A stretch of 64,000 nt of DNA from Streptomyces humicola. GTDB taxonomy: Bacteria > Actinomycetota > Actinomycetes > Streptomycetales > Streptomycetaceae. The DNA is taken from NCBI RefSeq assembly GCF_024436035.1, contig NZ_JANFNG010000025.1, forward strand, positions 1 to 64,000, in the 5' to 3' direction. Position 1 is the stretch's first letter; the number at the start of each line of letters is the position of its first letter. The notes under the pieces were generated by a model. It was not told where the DNA came from. It was given only the letters and a program-made list of their open reading frames with translations, and searched no databases. Of this stretch, positions 8,293 to 16,673 are shown piece after piece. Both the position numbers and the translations under genes were made by a program.

Positions 8293-10119
8293 TCAGGCCC
8301 TGGCATATTCGCGGAAGCCGCGGCCGGTCTTGCGGCCGAGGCAGCCCGCGGAGACGAGGTGCTCCAGCAGCGGGGCGGGTGCGAGCCCGGGGTCGCGGAA
8401 CTCTCGATGCAGCACCTGCTCGATGGCGAGCGAGACGTCCAGGCCGACCACGTCGAGGAGTTCGAACGGCCCCATCGGGTAGCCACCGCCGAGCTTCATC
8501 GCCGTGTCGATGTCGTCCACGCTCGCGTAGTGCTCCTGCACCATCTTCACGGCGTTGTTCAGGTACGGGAACAGCAGGGCATTGACGATGAAGCCGGCCC
8601 GGTCGCCGCAGTCCACCGGGTGCTTTCGCAGGGCCCTGCACACCTCGTGCACGGTGGCGCGCACGTCATCGGCGGTCAGCACCGTCCGGACCACCTCGAC
8701 CAGCTTCATCGCCGGCGCCGGGTTGAAGAAGTGCATGCCGACGACGTCCTGCGGCCGCGACGTGGCGGTGGCGATCTCGACCACCGGCAGCGAGGAGGTG
8801 GTGGTGGCCAGCACCGCGCCCGGCTTGCACACCTTGTCGAGCGTGGTGAACAGCTGCTGCTTCACCGAGAGTTCCTCGGCGATCGCCTCGACCGCGAGAT
8901 CGACGTCGGCGAAGTCGTCCAGTGAACCCGAGGGAGTGAGCCGGGCCAGCGCCGCGTCCCGGTCCTCGGCGGTCAGCCGGCCCTTGTCGACCGAGCGGGC
9001 AAGGGACTTGGCGATCCTGGCGACCGCCGAGTCGGCCTTCTCCGGCGAGCGAGCGGCCAGCACGACCTCGTACCCGGCCTTGGCGAAGACCTCGGCGATG
9101 CCGGAGGCCATCGTGCCGGAACCGGCCACGCCGACGCGCCGCACCGTGCGGCCCGCGCCGCCCGTCGAGCCGCCTACAGGAGTCTCGGCGTCCGCGATCT
9201 TCGTCTGGCTGCCGGGGGATTCGTAGGTGTAGAAGCCGCGCCCGGACTTGCGGCCGGTGAGTCCGGCGGCCGCCAGGTGGCCCAGGATCGGGGCGGGCGC
9301 GTGCAGCCGGTCGCGCGAGGCGGCGTACATCGCTTCAAGCACCGTCTTGGCGGTGTCGATGCCGATCAGGTCGAGCAGTTCGAGCGGCCCCATCGGCAGG
9401 CCGCAGCCCAGCTTCATCGCCGCGTCGATGTCCTCACGTGTCGCGTACCGCGCCTCGTACATCGCGGCGGCCTGGTTGAGGTAGCCGAACAGCAGCCCGT
9501 CCGCGATGAATCCGGGCCGGTCGCCGACGGGGACGGCCTCCTTGCCCAGGCTGCGGACCAGGGCCGTGACGCGCTCGGTCGCCTCCGGCGAGGTGAGGAC
9601 GGTCGAGACCACCTCGACCAGCTTCATCGCCTGTGCCGGGGCGAAGAAGTGCAGACCGAGCACCCGCTCCGGGTGGGCGCTGTCGGCGGCGAGCTGGGTT
9701 ACCGACAGCGCGTTGGTGCCCGTGGTCAGGATCGTTTCCGGCTTGACGACGGCGTCGAGTGCAGCGAAGACCTCGCGCTTGAGCGGGTAGTTCTCCGGCA
9801 CGACCTCGATCACCAGATCGGCCTCGGCGGCCGCCTGCAGGTCGGAGGAGGTGCGCAGCCGGGCGAGCGCGGCATTGCGTTCGGCCTCGGTGATCTTCCC
9901 GCGCTCCACGGCGCGGGCAGTGGAACGCTCGAGGGCAGTGACGGCCGCGACGGCGGCGCGCTCGACCGGTTCGATGCCGATGACCTCGTGACCGGCCCTG
10001 ACCAGGACCTCGGCAATACCGGAACCCATCGTGCCGAGCCCGACGACGGCGACGGTCAGGGATGAGCGGGCGGGAGACGACGAGGATGGGGAAGCGGGCG
10101 TAGTGGACGGACGGTCCAT
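8293..10119 (-). CDS. Tandem-domain 3-hydroxyacyl-CoA dehydrogenase
   Basis: This 608-residue protein is two complete 3-hydroxybutyryl-CoA dehydrogenase units in tandem, about 1-302 and 325-608. They interconvert acetoacetyl-CoA or beta-keto acyl-CoA and the 3-hydroxyacyl-CoA with NAD(P). Both copies keep the dinucleotide-binding glycines (VVGLGTMGSG and VAGSGTMASG), the catalytic His (H157, H463) and its Glu partner (E169, E475). The second copy keeps the substrate residues S442-S443, N466 and N513. The first has N136-A137, A160 and D207 in the equivalent places. The two-step arrangement would feed a crotonase and then Ccr. The family assignment is firm; activity of the N-terminal half is doubtful. 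Confidence 0.92.
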   Translation of the reverse strand: MDRPSTTPASPSSSSPARSSLTVAVVGLGTMGSGIAEVLVRAGHEVIGIEPVERAAVAAVTALERSTARAVERGKITEAERNAALARLRTSSDLQAAAEADLVIEVVPENYPLKREVFAALDAVVKPETILTTGTNALSVTQLAADSAHPERVLGLHFFAPAQAMKLVEVVSTVLTSPEATERVTALVRSLGKEAVPVGDRPGFIADGLLFGYLNQAAAMYEARYATREDIDAAMKLGCGLPMGPLELLDLIGIDTAKTVLEAMYAASRDRLHAPAPILGHLAAAGLTGRKSGRGFYTYESPGSQTKIADAETPVGGSTGGAGRTVRRVGVAGSGTMASGIAEVFAKAGYEVVLAARSPEKADSAVARIAKSLARSVDKGRLTAEDRDAALARLTPSGSLDDFADVDLAVEAIAEELSVKQQLFTTLDKVCKPGAVLATTTSSLPVVEIATATSRPQDVVGMHFFNPAPAMKLVEVVRTVLTADDVRATVHEVCRALRKHPVDCGDRAGFIVNALLFPYLNNAVKMVQEHYASVDDIDTAMKLGGGYPMGPFELLDVVGLDVSLAIEQVLHREFRDPGLAPAPLLEHLVSAGCLGRKTGRGFREYARA

Positions 10120-10484
10120 CGCGAAACTCCAGGGGGTCTGCCCCGCACGGGGCGTGACGACTGAGAGGTGACTGCAGGTGAGTCATGCGCATGCGCGCAG
10201 GTCACTCAGATGCAGGTGCACGGACACGTGAGTGCCCGCGTGGTGGAGTGGCGGGCCCTGTCCCGGGGCCGCGCCGCGATGTTGCCGAACCGACGTACTG
10301 CTGCGGGTGGTGCTGTGCCCGCGGCGGCTGCGTCACCAGGCCACCGTGGGCGGGGAGTCCGTACGACCACGGTCGGTGGTGCACGGCCTCGTGGTTCTGA
10401 GGGTAACTCGTCAGTAACCTGGGCGCCAGACTTTCGCCCATGTGATCTGCGCCGCTGACAGATGAGCGGTGCCGGATGGGTGTG
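10120..10484. other. Intergenic region upstream of the dehydrogenase
   Basis: These 365 bases have no credible coding frame. Immediately upstream of the dehydrogenase are three spaced GCAGGT direct repeats within about 10174-10216. Further up is TAACT-CGTC-AGTAA at 10404-10417, a near-palindrome with one mismatch that resembles TetR-type operators. The promoter itself is not obvious. Confidence 0.45.
10404..10417. promoter_or_regulatory. TetR-like near-palindrome
   Basis: TAACT-CGTC-AGTAA has 5-base arms with one mismatch around a 4-base centre. Similar TTACT-N4-AGTAA sites are known from TetR regulators of acyl-CoA metabolism in actinobacteria. It sits about 290 bases from the dehydrogenase start, so assignment to that gene is uncertain. 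Confidence 0.25.
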
Positions 10485-10868
10485 TCAGCGCGCGGCGCCC
10501 CCGAGCCGTCGGGCGTACCGGACCTCGGGCACGGGCACGCCGTCGACGACGAACGGCTCTAGGCCGCCGTCCGGGGCGAACCCGGCGCGTTCGTAGAAAC
10601 GCCGGGCCCGCGCGTTCCCCTCCAGTACCCACAGCCGCACCCAGGGGAAGCCCTGCGCGTTCGCGTGATCGAGCGCCGCCTCGGTCAGCGTCCGCCCGAA
10701 GCCGTGGCCGATGCGGTCGGGCCGCACGTACAGGGCATACAGCCCACCCTCCTGCGTGGTGGATGCGTTTTCCTCGCGGTACGGGCCGAGGCACGCCCAG
10801 CCGACGACCGCGCCATCCGGTTCCTGCGCGACGATGTTCGCCACGCGCTCTCCCGCCCGCGCGAGCAT
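10485..10868 (-). CDS. GNAT acetyltransferase, 5'-truncated
   Basis: These 127 residues carry the acetyl-CoA-binding core of a GNAT N-acetyltransferase. Motif A includes RIGHGFGRTL (R-x-x-G-x-G type), followed by the LWVLEGNARARRFYERAGF block usual at motif B. Family members are normally about 160-180 residues. The first strand and helices, some 40 residues, are missing. The reading upstream of ATG 10868 does not continue the family. The truncation point coincides with the edge of a radical SAM gene fragment at about 10881, so the gene was probably cut by the same rearrangement. Function is doubtful and the acceptor substrate is unknown. Confidence 0.7.
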   Translation of the reverse strand: MLARAGERVANIVAQEPDGAVVGWACLGPYREENASTTQEGGLYALYVRPDRIGHGFGRTLTEAALDHANAQGFPWVRLWVLEGNARARRFYERAGFAPDGGLEPFVVDGVPVPEVRYARRLGGAAR

Positions 10869-10880
10869 CGCGGTGGGGGC

Positions 10881-11025
10881 GCGGCGGCAGTGCCATCGCG
10901 GAGGCGGGCGCGAGCTCGGTCACGCCGCTGGTGCTCCACCTGCGCCCGGGCGCCCGCGAGTGGTACATGGCATGGCTGGCGGCGAACCACCCGCATCTGG
11001 TGCGCCGCTACGAGGCGAGGGACGG
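10881..11025 (+). pseudogene. C-terminal fragment of Rv2578c-like radical SAM gene
   Basis: The plus-strand frame through this region reads IAEAGASSVTPLVLHLRPG and then AREWYMAWLAANHPHLVRRY. This matches my recollection of the C-terminal part of the Rv2578c/SPL-related radical SAM family. It has no start, runs into unrelated sequence on both sides, and stops at 11071. The N-terminal part of the same family lies just to the right on the opposite strand. The fragment therefore appears inverted relative to its own 5' half. Confidence 0.6.
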
Positions 11026-11087
11026 GCCGCCAAGGTGTCTCACCATGGCAATGGCACGAACCGCCCGCTAAACCATGGTGGTTTGCT

Positions 11088-11309
11088 TCAGTGCCCGCAG
11101 GCGTGGCTGCAGCCCCGGTAGGGGTTGACCGTCCATTCGAACGGCATGCGGGACGCGCCCGGCACCCGGTTGATGATCGAGCGTGCCCTGACCTCGTGGA
11201 AGGTGATGCCCTTGAAGCCCGGGGTGTCGAAGGTGCGGGACACGACGTCCGTGCCGAACAGCGCGGGCGCGGCCCCACCGGCTTCGAGGCTCAGGTTGTC
11301 CCAGCGCAT
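11088..11309 (-). pseudogene. N-terminal fragment of Rv2578c-like radical SAM gene
   Basis: ATG 11309 sits behind a strong GGAGG site and opens a 73-codon frame reading MRWDNLSLEAGG and later FEWTVNPYRGCSHAC. This is the conserved start of the Rv2578c-type radical SAM proteins. The frame stops two codons after the second cysteine of the expected CxxxCxxC iron-sulfur motif, so the cluster cannot form. The catalytic barrel is absent and an inverted C-terminal piece lies at 10881-11025. It is a broken gene, possibly still translated as a short peptide. Confidence 0.75.
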
Positions 11310-11475
11310 GCCGCCTCCTTCGTCGCCGTCGCACCCAGAATAGAACGTGCGATCGATTTTCGACACACCGCACCCCGGATTCGATTGCGCCGCCCGTCAG
11401 TGGTTGGCTGTGGCGCGACGTCGCAGGAGACACACGAGTCGACTCAGGTCACAAAGAACACCGGAGGAGAGAGAC

Positions 11476-11919
11476 ATGGCGCAGGTCGAGGCCACCACGC
11501 AGCGCGTGGTCGCAGCCGCACCCGAGGCGGTTTTCGCCGCGCTCGCCGACTACACCAAGACCCGCCCCGAGCTGCTGCCCGAGCAGTTCAGCGAGTACGA
11601 GGTGCAGGAAGGCGGCACCGGGGCGGGCAGCGTCGTGCACTGGAAGCTGCAGGCGACGCAGAAGCGCGTGCGCGACTGCCTGATCGAGGCGAGCGAGCCC
11701 ACCCCCGGGCAGCTGGTTGAGCGCGACCGCAACTCCTCCATGGTCACGACATGGACCGTCACCCCGGCGGGGGAGGGGCGCGCCAAGGTGGTCGTCACCA
11801 CCACCTGGGAGGGAGCCACCGGCATCGGCGGTTTCTTCGAGAAGACCTTCGCCCCCAAGGGCCTCAACCGCATCCACGACGCCGAACTCGCCCGCCTCGC
11901 AAGCCATGTGGAGAGCTGA
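11476..11919 (+). CDS. SRPBCC (START-like) family protein
   Basis: This 147-residue protein of the polyketide cyclase/dehydrase-like SRPBCC superfamily begins VVAAAPEAVFAALADYTK, which is typical of the first strand and helices. It ends in the long amphipathic helix FAPKGLNRIHDAELARLASH. The fold makes a hydrophobic ligand cavity. The specific ligand or reaction is not evident. ATG 11476 follows GGAGGAGAG at good spacing. It is monocistronic, followed by a strong hairpin at 11951-11983. Confidence 0.85.
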   Translation: MAQVEATTQRVVAAAPEAVFAALADYTKTRPELLPEQFSEYEVQEGGTGAGSVVHWKLQATQKRVRDCLIEASEPTPGQLVERDRNSSMVTTWTVTPAGEGRAKVVVTTTWEGATGIGGFFEKTFAPKGLNRIHDAELARLASHVES

Positions 11920-11950
11920 CGGCGTTCACCGGTTCGGGTGGATTTGATTG

Positions 11951-11983
11951 ACGTGCGGTGTGCGCCCGGCGCACACCGCACGT
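11951..11983 (+). terminator. 15-bp stem terminator
   Basis: A perfect inverted repeat with 15-base arms (11951-11965 and 11969-11983) and a 3-base loop lies 31 bases after the SRPBCC stop. A second small hairpin, GGGC-GAAA-GCCC, follows directly. There is no U-run, which is usual for streptomycete terminators. Confidence 0.75.
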
Positions 11984-12135
11984 GGGCGAAAGCCCCTGAT
12001 GGGGCGCCAAATGCGCCCCACCGCAGGCAAGTTGACCGACGTTGGTGACTCCTCTCCGCTGAAACGTCTCGCTTGCTCATTGATGTCGCGTAATGCGAGA
12101 AATGGGCCCGCGAACGGCGACGAGGGGAGCGATAC

Positions 12136-14541
12136 GTGGGCGGTACCGCACAGCTGGAGCAACCTGCGCTGCCCCAGGAGACCACCGCGATCTCCGACGT
12201 CACGGAGCTGTCCAAGACCCTGGTCAGCCACGAGGTCACCGAAGAGCTCCCGCCGGTCGCCACGCTCGGCCCCCGCCGGGTGCGCACCGTCTTCGCCGGC
12301 CTGATGCTCGCACTGCTCCTCGCCGCCCTCGACCAGACGATCGTCGCGACCGCGCTCCCCAAGGTCGTCGGCGAACTCCACGGCCTGGACCGGATGTCGT
12401 GGGTGGTCACCGCCTACCTGCTCGCCTCCACCGTCGGACTGCCCCTCTACGGCAAACTCGGCGACCTGCTCGGCCGCAAGGCCGTCTTCGAGTTCGCGAT
12501 CGTCACCTTCGTCATCGGCTCCGCACTCGCCGGCTGGTCGCACACGATGGACGAACTCATCGTCTTCCGCGGGCTCCAGGGCCTCGGCGGCGGAGGACTG
12601 ATCACCGGCGTGCAGGCGATCATCGCCGACATCGTCCCGCCGCGCGAGCGAGGCCGCTACATGGGCCTGATCGGCGCCGGCTTCGGACTCGCCTCGATCG
12701 CAGGACCACTGCTCGGCGGCTACCTCACCGACCACGTCTCATGGCGCTGGTGCTTCTACGTCAATGTGCCGTTCGGCCTCGCCACCCTGCTCGTCGTCGC
12801 CACCGTCCTCCACCTGCCCAAGCCCGCACACCGCGCCCGAGTCGACGTCCTCGGCTGCCTCCTCCTCGCAGGCGCGTCAACCTGCCTGGTCCTGCTCAGC
12901 ACCTGGGGCGGCACGCGCTACGCCTGGCGCTCGCACATCATCCTCGGCCTCGGCGCGGGTGCCCTCGCCTGCACCGCCCTCTTCCTCCTCGTCGAACGGT
13001 TCGCCGTCGAACCGGTCATCCCGCTGCGCCTCTTCCGCGACGGCATCTTCACCGTCTCCGGGATCACCGGCGCCGTGGTCGGCGTCGCCCTCTTCGGCGC
13101 AGCGAGCTACCTCCCCACCTTCCTGCAGATGGTCGACGGTGCCTCCGCCACCGAATCCGGTCTGCAGATGCTGCCGATGGTCGGCGGTGTGGTCCTCGCC
13201 TCCACGGCCGCCGGGCAGTTGACCAGCCGCACCGGACGCTACAAGGCCTATCCGGTCATCGGCTGCGCGCTGGCCGCGGCCGGCCTCTGGTTGCTCTCCC
13301 GCCTCGGGCCCGGCACCACCCGCCCCGTGTACAGCGTATGGATGGCCGTCCTCGGCATCGGCGTCGGCCTCGCGCTCCCGGTCCTCGTCCTGGCCGTGCA
13401 GAACACCGTGCGCCCGGCCGACCTCGGCGTCGCAACAGCCGCCACCAACTACTTCCGCCAGATCGGCGGCTCCCTCGGCGCGGCCGTCTTCGGCACGCTC
13501 CTCGCCCACCGCCTCACCACGGCACTGCCGCACTCGGCAGGCCTGCCGAACCTCGAATCGATCACCCCTGCGATCGTCCGCGCCCTGCCCGCACCACTGC
13601 GTGACTCCTATGTGCACGCCTACGCGGCCGCCATGCCGCGCATCTTCCTCTACCTGGTGCCGGTGCTCGGCCTCGGCTTCCTGACCGCCTTCCTGCTCAA
13701 GGAGAAACCTCTGATGACCGAGCACGGCTCCGACACGCCCCCGTACGGATTCGACGCGGTCATCCCGTCGGCGCGCACCCCCGCCGGTACGGGCGTGCCC
13801 GTCTGCGGAACGGTCCAGCACGCCGACGGCACGCGGGTGCCGCGCGCCGCGCTCACCCTCATCGACGCCTCCGGACGGCAGGTGGGCCGCGGCGCGACCG
13901 GAGAGGACGGGCGCTACGCCCTGAGCACGCCGGGCAGTGGCGCCTACGTCCTGATCGCGGCGGCGGGCGGCCACCAGCCGCAGGCCGTCAGCGTCACGGT
14001 CGGCGACCGTCCCGTCGACCTCGACGTGGTCCTCGGCGGCGCGGGGCGCCTGACCGGCGTGGTGGTGACCGCCGACGGCTCGCCGGTACGGGACGCGGTG
14101 GTGACGCTGACCGACGTACGTGGCGAGGTGGTCGCGAGCACACGCACGGGGCGCGAGGGCGGCTATGTGCTGGGTGACCTCGTGGCGGGTGAGTACACGC
14201 TGGCGGCGAACGCACCGGCGTACCGGCCCGCGGCGCTGCCGGTCTCCGTCCAGGCGGCGCGGGAGACGCGGCAGGACGTGGAACTGGCGGGCGGGGCGGT
14301 GCTGCGCGGTGTCGTGCGCGCCCCCGCGGGCCGGCCTGTCGAGGACGCGAGGGTCACCCTCCTGGACGCGGCGGGCAATGTCGTCGACTCGGTGACGACG
14401 GGAGCGGACGGGGTCTTCCGCTTCGTCGACCTCGCGGCGGGCTCCTACACGGTGATCGCAACGGGGTACCCGCCGGTGGCCACGGTCTTGCGTGTCGAGG
14501 GCGGGGGGCGCACGGAACGGGACATCCAACTCGGCACGTGA
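12136..14541 (+). CDS. DHA2-family MFS exporter with three C-terminal beta-sandwich repeats
   Basis: This 801-residue protein has a 14-helix EmrB/QacA-type transporter over about residues 50-530. Marks are [13 protein letters not shown] in helix 1, motif [11 protein letters not shown] and motif C AGPLLGG. Proton-driven drug or metabolite export is the family role. Residues 553-801 add three repeats of about 83 residues at 553-635, 636-720 and 721-801. Each has the carboxypeptidase-regulatory-like pattern of G-x-V ... T-G-x-D/E-G-x-Y/F ... G-x-Y. GTG 12136 follows GAGGGGAGC. The repeats are unusual on an MFS protein, and with 14 helices they would be predicted to face the cytoplasm. Confidence 0.9.
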   Translation: MGGTAQLEQPALPQETTAISDVTELSKTLVSHEVTEELPPVATLGPRRVRTVFAGLMLALLLAALDQTIVATALPKVVGELHGLDRMSWVVTAYLLASTVGLPLYGKLGDLLGRKAVFEFAIVTFVIGSALAGWSHTMDELIVFRGLQGLGGGGLITGVQAIIADIVPPRERGRYMGLIGAGFGLASIAGPLLGGYLTDHVSWRWCFYVNVPFGLATLLVVATVLHLPKPAHRARVDVLGCLLLAGASTCLVLLSTWGGTRYAWRSHIILGLGAGALACTALFLLVERFAVEPVIPLRLFRDGIFTVSGITGAVVGVALFGAASYLPTFLQMVDGASATESGLQMLPMVGGVVLASTAAGQLTSRTGRYKAYPVIGCALAAAGLWLLSRLGPGTTRPVYSVWMAVLGIGVGLALPVLVLAVQNTVRPADLGVATAATNYFRQIGGSLGAAVFGTLLAHRLTTALPHSAGLPNLESITPAIVRALPAPLRDSYVHAYAAAMPRIFLYLVPVLGLGFLTAFLLKEKPLMTEHGSDTPPYGFDAVIPSARTPAGTGVPVCGTVQHADGTRVPRAALTLIDASGRQVGRGATGEDGRYALSTPGSGAYVLIAAAGGHQPQAVSVTVGDRPVDLDVVLGGAGRLTGVVVTADGSPVRDAVVTLTDVRGEVVASTRTGREGGYVLGDLVAGEYTLAANAPAYRPAALPVSVQAARETRQDVELAGGAVLRGVVRAPAGRPVEDARVTLLDAAGNVVDSVTTGADGVFRFVDLAAGSYTVIATGYPPVATVLRVEGGGRTERDIQLGT

Positions 14542-14634
14542 CGGGACGCTGCGCTGGGTGCGGTACGTCTATTCGCACGGGTGCGTGACACTGCGGCTTG
14601 CGTGGGGTGTTTTTCCCGCCGCCCGCCCGTTGCC

Positions 14635-14794
14635 GTGATCGGGTGGGTCACGTGGGCGCTGCGTGGGTGGGTGGGGTCGGTGCCGCGCGCACGTGAGCCC
14701 AGGCACGTGAGCCCGGGCACGTGACCGGACCAGTCACGCCAATGGGCCAGCGGCGCGCAGCGCCAGGCGCAGGTGATTCGGCCAGTCACGGTGA
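14635..14794. repeat. Hairpin repeat cluster, locus 2
   Basis: This is a second copy of the repeat family at 60-305, placed between the convergent 3' ends of the MFS gene and the following membrane-protein gene. GTGA-N-TCAC hairpins occur at 14635-14650, 14721-14735 and 14773-14788. The spacer GGCGCGCAGCGCC and CACGTGA cores are also present. The segment 14721-14780 matches 109-170 closely, and 14703-14721 is identical to 70-88. The position at gene 3' ends suggests a terminator or attenuator role, but no function is shown. Confidence 0.75.
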
Positions 14795-14802
14795 CGAGAA
14801 AA

Positions 14803-16443
14803 TCACCCGCACGGGGTGCCGCGGGGGAGGGTGTATCTACTGCCGATGGTGAACACGCCCGCGTCGTGAGCGCGGAGCCGGGTCCACGCGCCGGCCTGTT
14901 CCAGGCAGCCCGTGCCGTGGAGAACACCCAACCACGGCGACCACGCCACCCGTACAAGAAACGACCCCGCCTGCGGTACGCGCATCGACAGCTCGCCCTG
15001 CCCCGCCCGGATCGCCGTCGACGGCGCCGACGTCAACGGCACGGCGTCCGTGACCGCGTACACGCGCCAGTGCGCGTCACCCCAGACCGGCCGCAGCCAC
15101 GTCTGTCCGGCCGCCACTATCCGCGCCTCCGCGACCGCCGCGTCGTCGGGTGCCGCGTCCGGAAGCACTACGTAGGACACCGCCCACGTCCGCAACCATG
15201 CGTGATACGTCGCGGCCGTGATCTTGCCGTCGTAGAAGACCGGGTTGCGCTCGACGTCGAGCTGGCGGTTCCAGCCTCGCGCGAGATTGACGTAGGGACT
15301 CAGGCCGGCCGACTCCCAGTGGGTCCTGGCGGCCACCACTTCGACGCGGTCCCGGTCGGCGCCGAGCCTCCCCAACTCGGCGATCAGCGGCTTCGCGTAC
15401 GTCGACCACCCTGCCGCGGGCGCCGTGCTCACCAGATCCTGCACCGGCTTCACGACCTGCCACCCGGCGGCGAAGACGAACGCGAGCCACAGCGCGAGCG
15501 CCCGCCGTCCACGAGCACCCTCCATCAGCGCCGCCAGCAGCACCGTCGCGGCGAACAGCAACGACAGCCGCTCCACGTTGCTGCCGATGGGCGACGGGAT
15601 CAAGAGCGTGAGCAGGTCGCCGGCGATGTACACCCACGCCCCCGCCCGCACCGCCCGCCACGACGGGGGAGCCCACAGCGCGACCGGCAGGCCCGTCGCC
15701 ACCACGAGTGCCGCGCCGCCCACCGAAAACGGCTGCACCCCGTAGAAGGGGAAGAGCAGCGTGATGATCCCGACCACCAGCGGCGGCGCGGTGAGCAGCG
15801 CGAGCGAGTCCCGGCGACGCCCCGTCAGGAACAGACCCGCACCCGCGACCAGCAGGAACAACCCGGCCACCGGGCTGGAGCCGGTGGCCACCGCCCCCAG
15901 CAGGAAGGCCGCTCCGTCGCGCACCGCACGCGGACCGAAGCTCTCGTACACCATCAGCGTCGCGGTGAGGCCGAACAGCACGCCGATGCTGAAGGTGATA
16001 CGCCCCGACGCGGTGTCCCCGGAGAGCGCAACCGCCCCGCAGACCGCGGGAAGCAGGGGACGGGCCAGACCCGAGCGCATCAGGAGACGCGCAAGCACCG
16101 CGGCGGAGAGGGTGCCGGTGATGACCGCCGTGGTGCGTACTCCCAGCCACGCCATCAGATAGGGGGTGAGCGCGCTGTAGGAGATGGGGTGCATCCCGCC
16201 GTACCACGACAGGTTGTACGCCGAACCGGGGTGCGCGCCGGTGAATTCGGCCCAGGCGTACTGCGCTGCCATGTCGCCGCCGTCGGTGGCGAGGAACCCC
16301 GCCCACAGCAGGTGCAGTACGGCGGCGACGAGGACCGCCGCGACCACGGGGTGACGCAGCGGGCGCAGCCAGGACAGCGGCCGCGGGACGACCGGTGACG
16401 GTGTCAGGAATGCGGCGTGAGGGGATGGTTCGAGGGTGTTCAT
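14803..16443 (-). CDS. Polytopic membrane protein of unknown function
   Basis: This 546-residue protein has a short cytoplasmic N-terminus and a first membrane segment at about 32-50. About ten further hydrophobic segments follow up to residue 340, then a soluble C-terminal region of about 200 residues. A loop after helix 1 reads DGGDMAAQYAWAEF, an acidic motif like those in the first external loop of GT-C-type membrane glycosyltransferases. I do not recognise the family, and GT-C membership is only a suggestion. ATG 16443 is chosen because the frame upstream is unrelated to any membrane protein. It is divergent from the PP2C regulator gene. Confidence 0.72.
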   Translation of the reverse strand: MNTLEPSPHAAFLTPSPVVPRPLSWLRPLRHPVVAAVLVAAVLHLLWAGFLATDGGDMAAQYAWAEFTGAHPGSAYNLSWYGGMHPISYSALTPYLMAWLGVRTTAVITGTLSAAVLARLLMRSGLARPLLPAVCGAVALSGDTASGRITFSIGVLFGLTATLMVYESFGPRAVRDGAAFLLGAVATGSSPVAGLFLLVAGAGLFLTGRRRDSLALLTAPPLVVGIITLLFPFYGVQPFSVGGAALVVATGLPVALWAPPSWRAVRAGAWVYIAGDLLTLLIPSPIGSNVERLSLLFAATVLLAALMEGARGRRALALWLAFVFAAGWQVVKPVQDLVSTAPAAGWSTYAKPLIAELGRLGADRDRVEVVAARTHWESAGLSPYVNLARGWNRQLDVERNPVFYDGKITAATYHAWLRTWAVSYVVLPDAAPDDAAVAEARIVAAGQTWLRPVWGDAHWRVYAVTDAVPLTSAPSTAIRAGQGELSMRVPQAGSFLVRVAWSPWLGVLHGTGCLEQAGAWTRLRAHDAGVFTIGSRYTLPRGTPCG

Positions 16444-16673
16444 GATGAATGATTCAGTTCTTCCCCTGATGCCGTACGGGGTACGGGACGCTAACACGTG
16501 ATCCTGGCGACCGCCCGTCGAGGGGCCGGCGCGCGGGCGTGCGCCGGATTGCGCCGTTGGGCCACATGGGGGACTGCCAGGGCCGTACCGTGGTAGTCGG
16601 TGCCGTAGATCTTGCGTCGGTCCTGGAGGCTGCCCCAAGAAGCGGCACGAGAGGGGAAGGAGACCGGCGGGTC

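Noticed and set aside
12877-14529. Long minus-strand frame opposite the MFS C-terminal repeats
   Set aside because: Compositional shadow of the repeated coding sequence without a ribosome site or recognisable fold.
14621-14800. CRISPR-like array in the hairpin repeat region
   Set aside because: Units are irregular in spacing and the blocks between the hairpins are themselves repeated, so there are no unique spacers. It is a dispersed repeat, not a CRISPR array.
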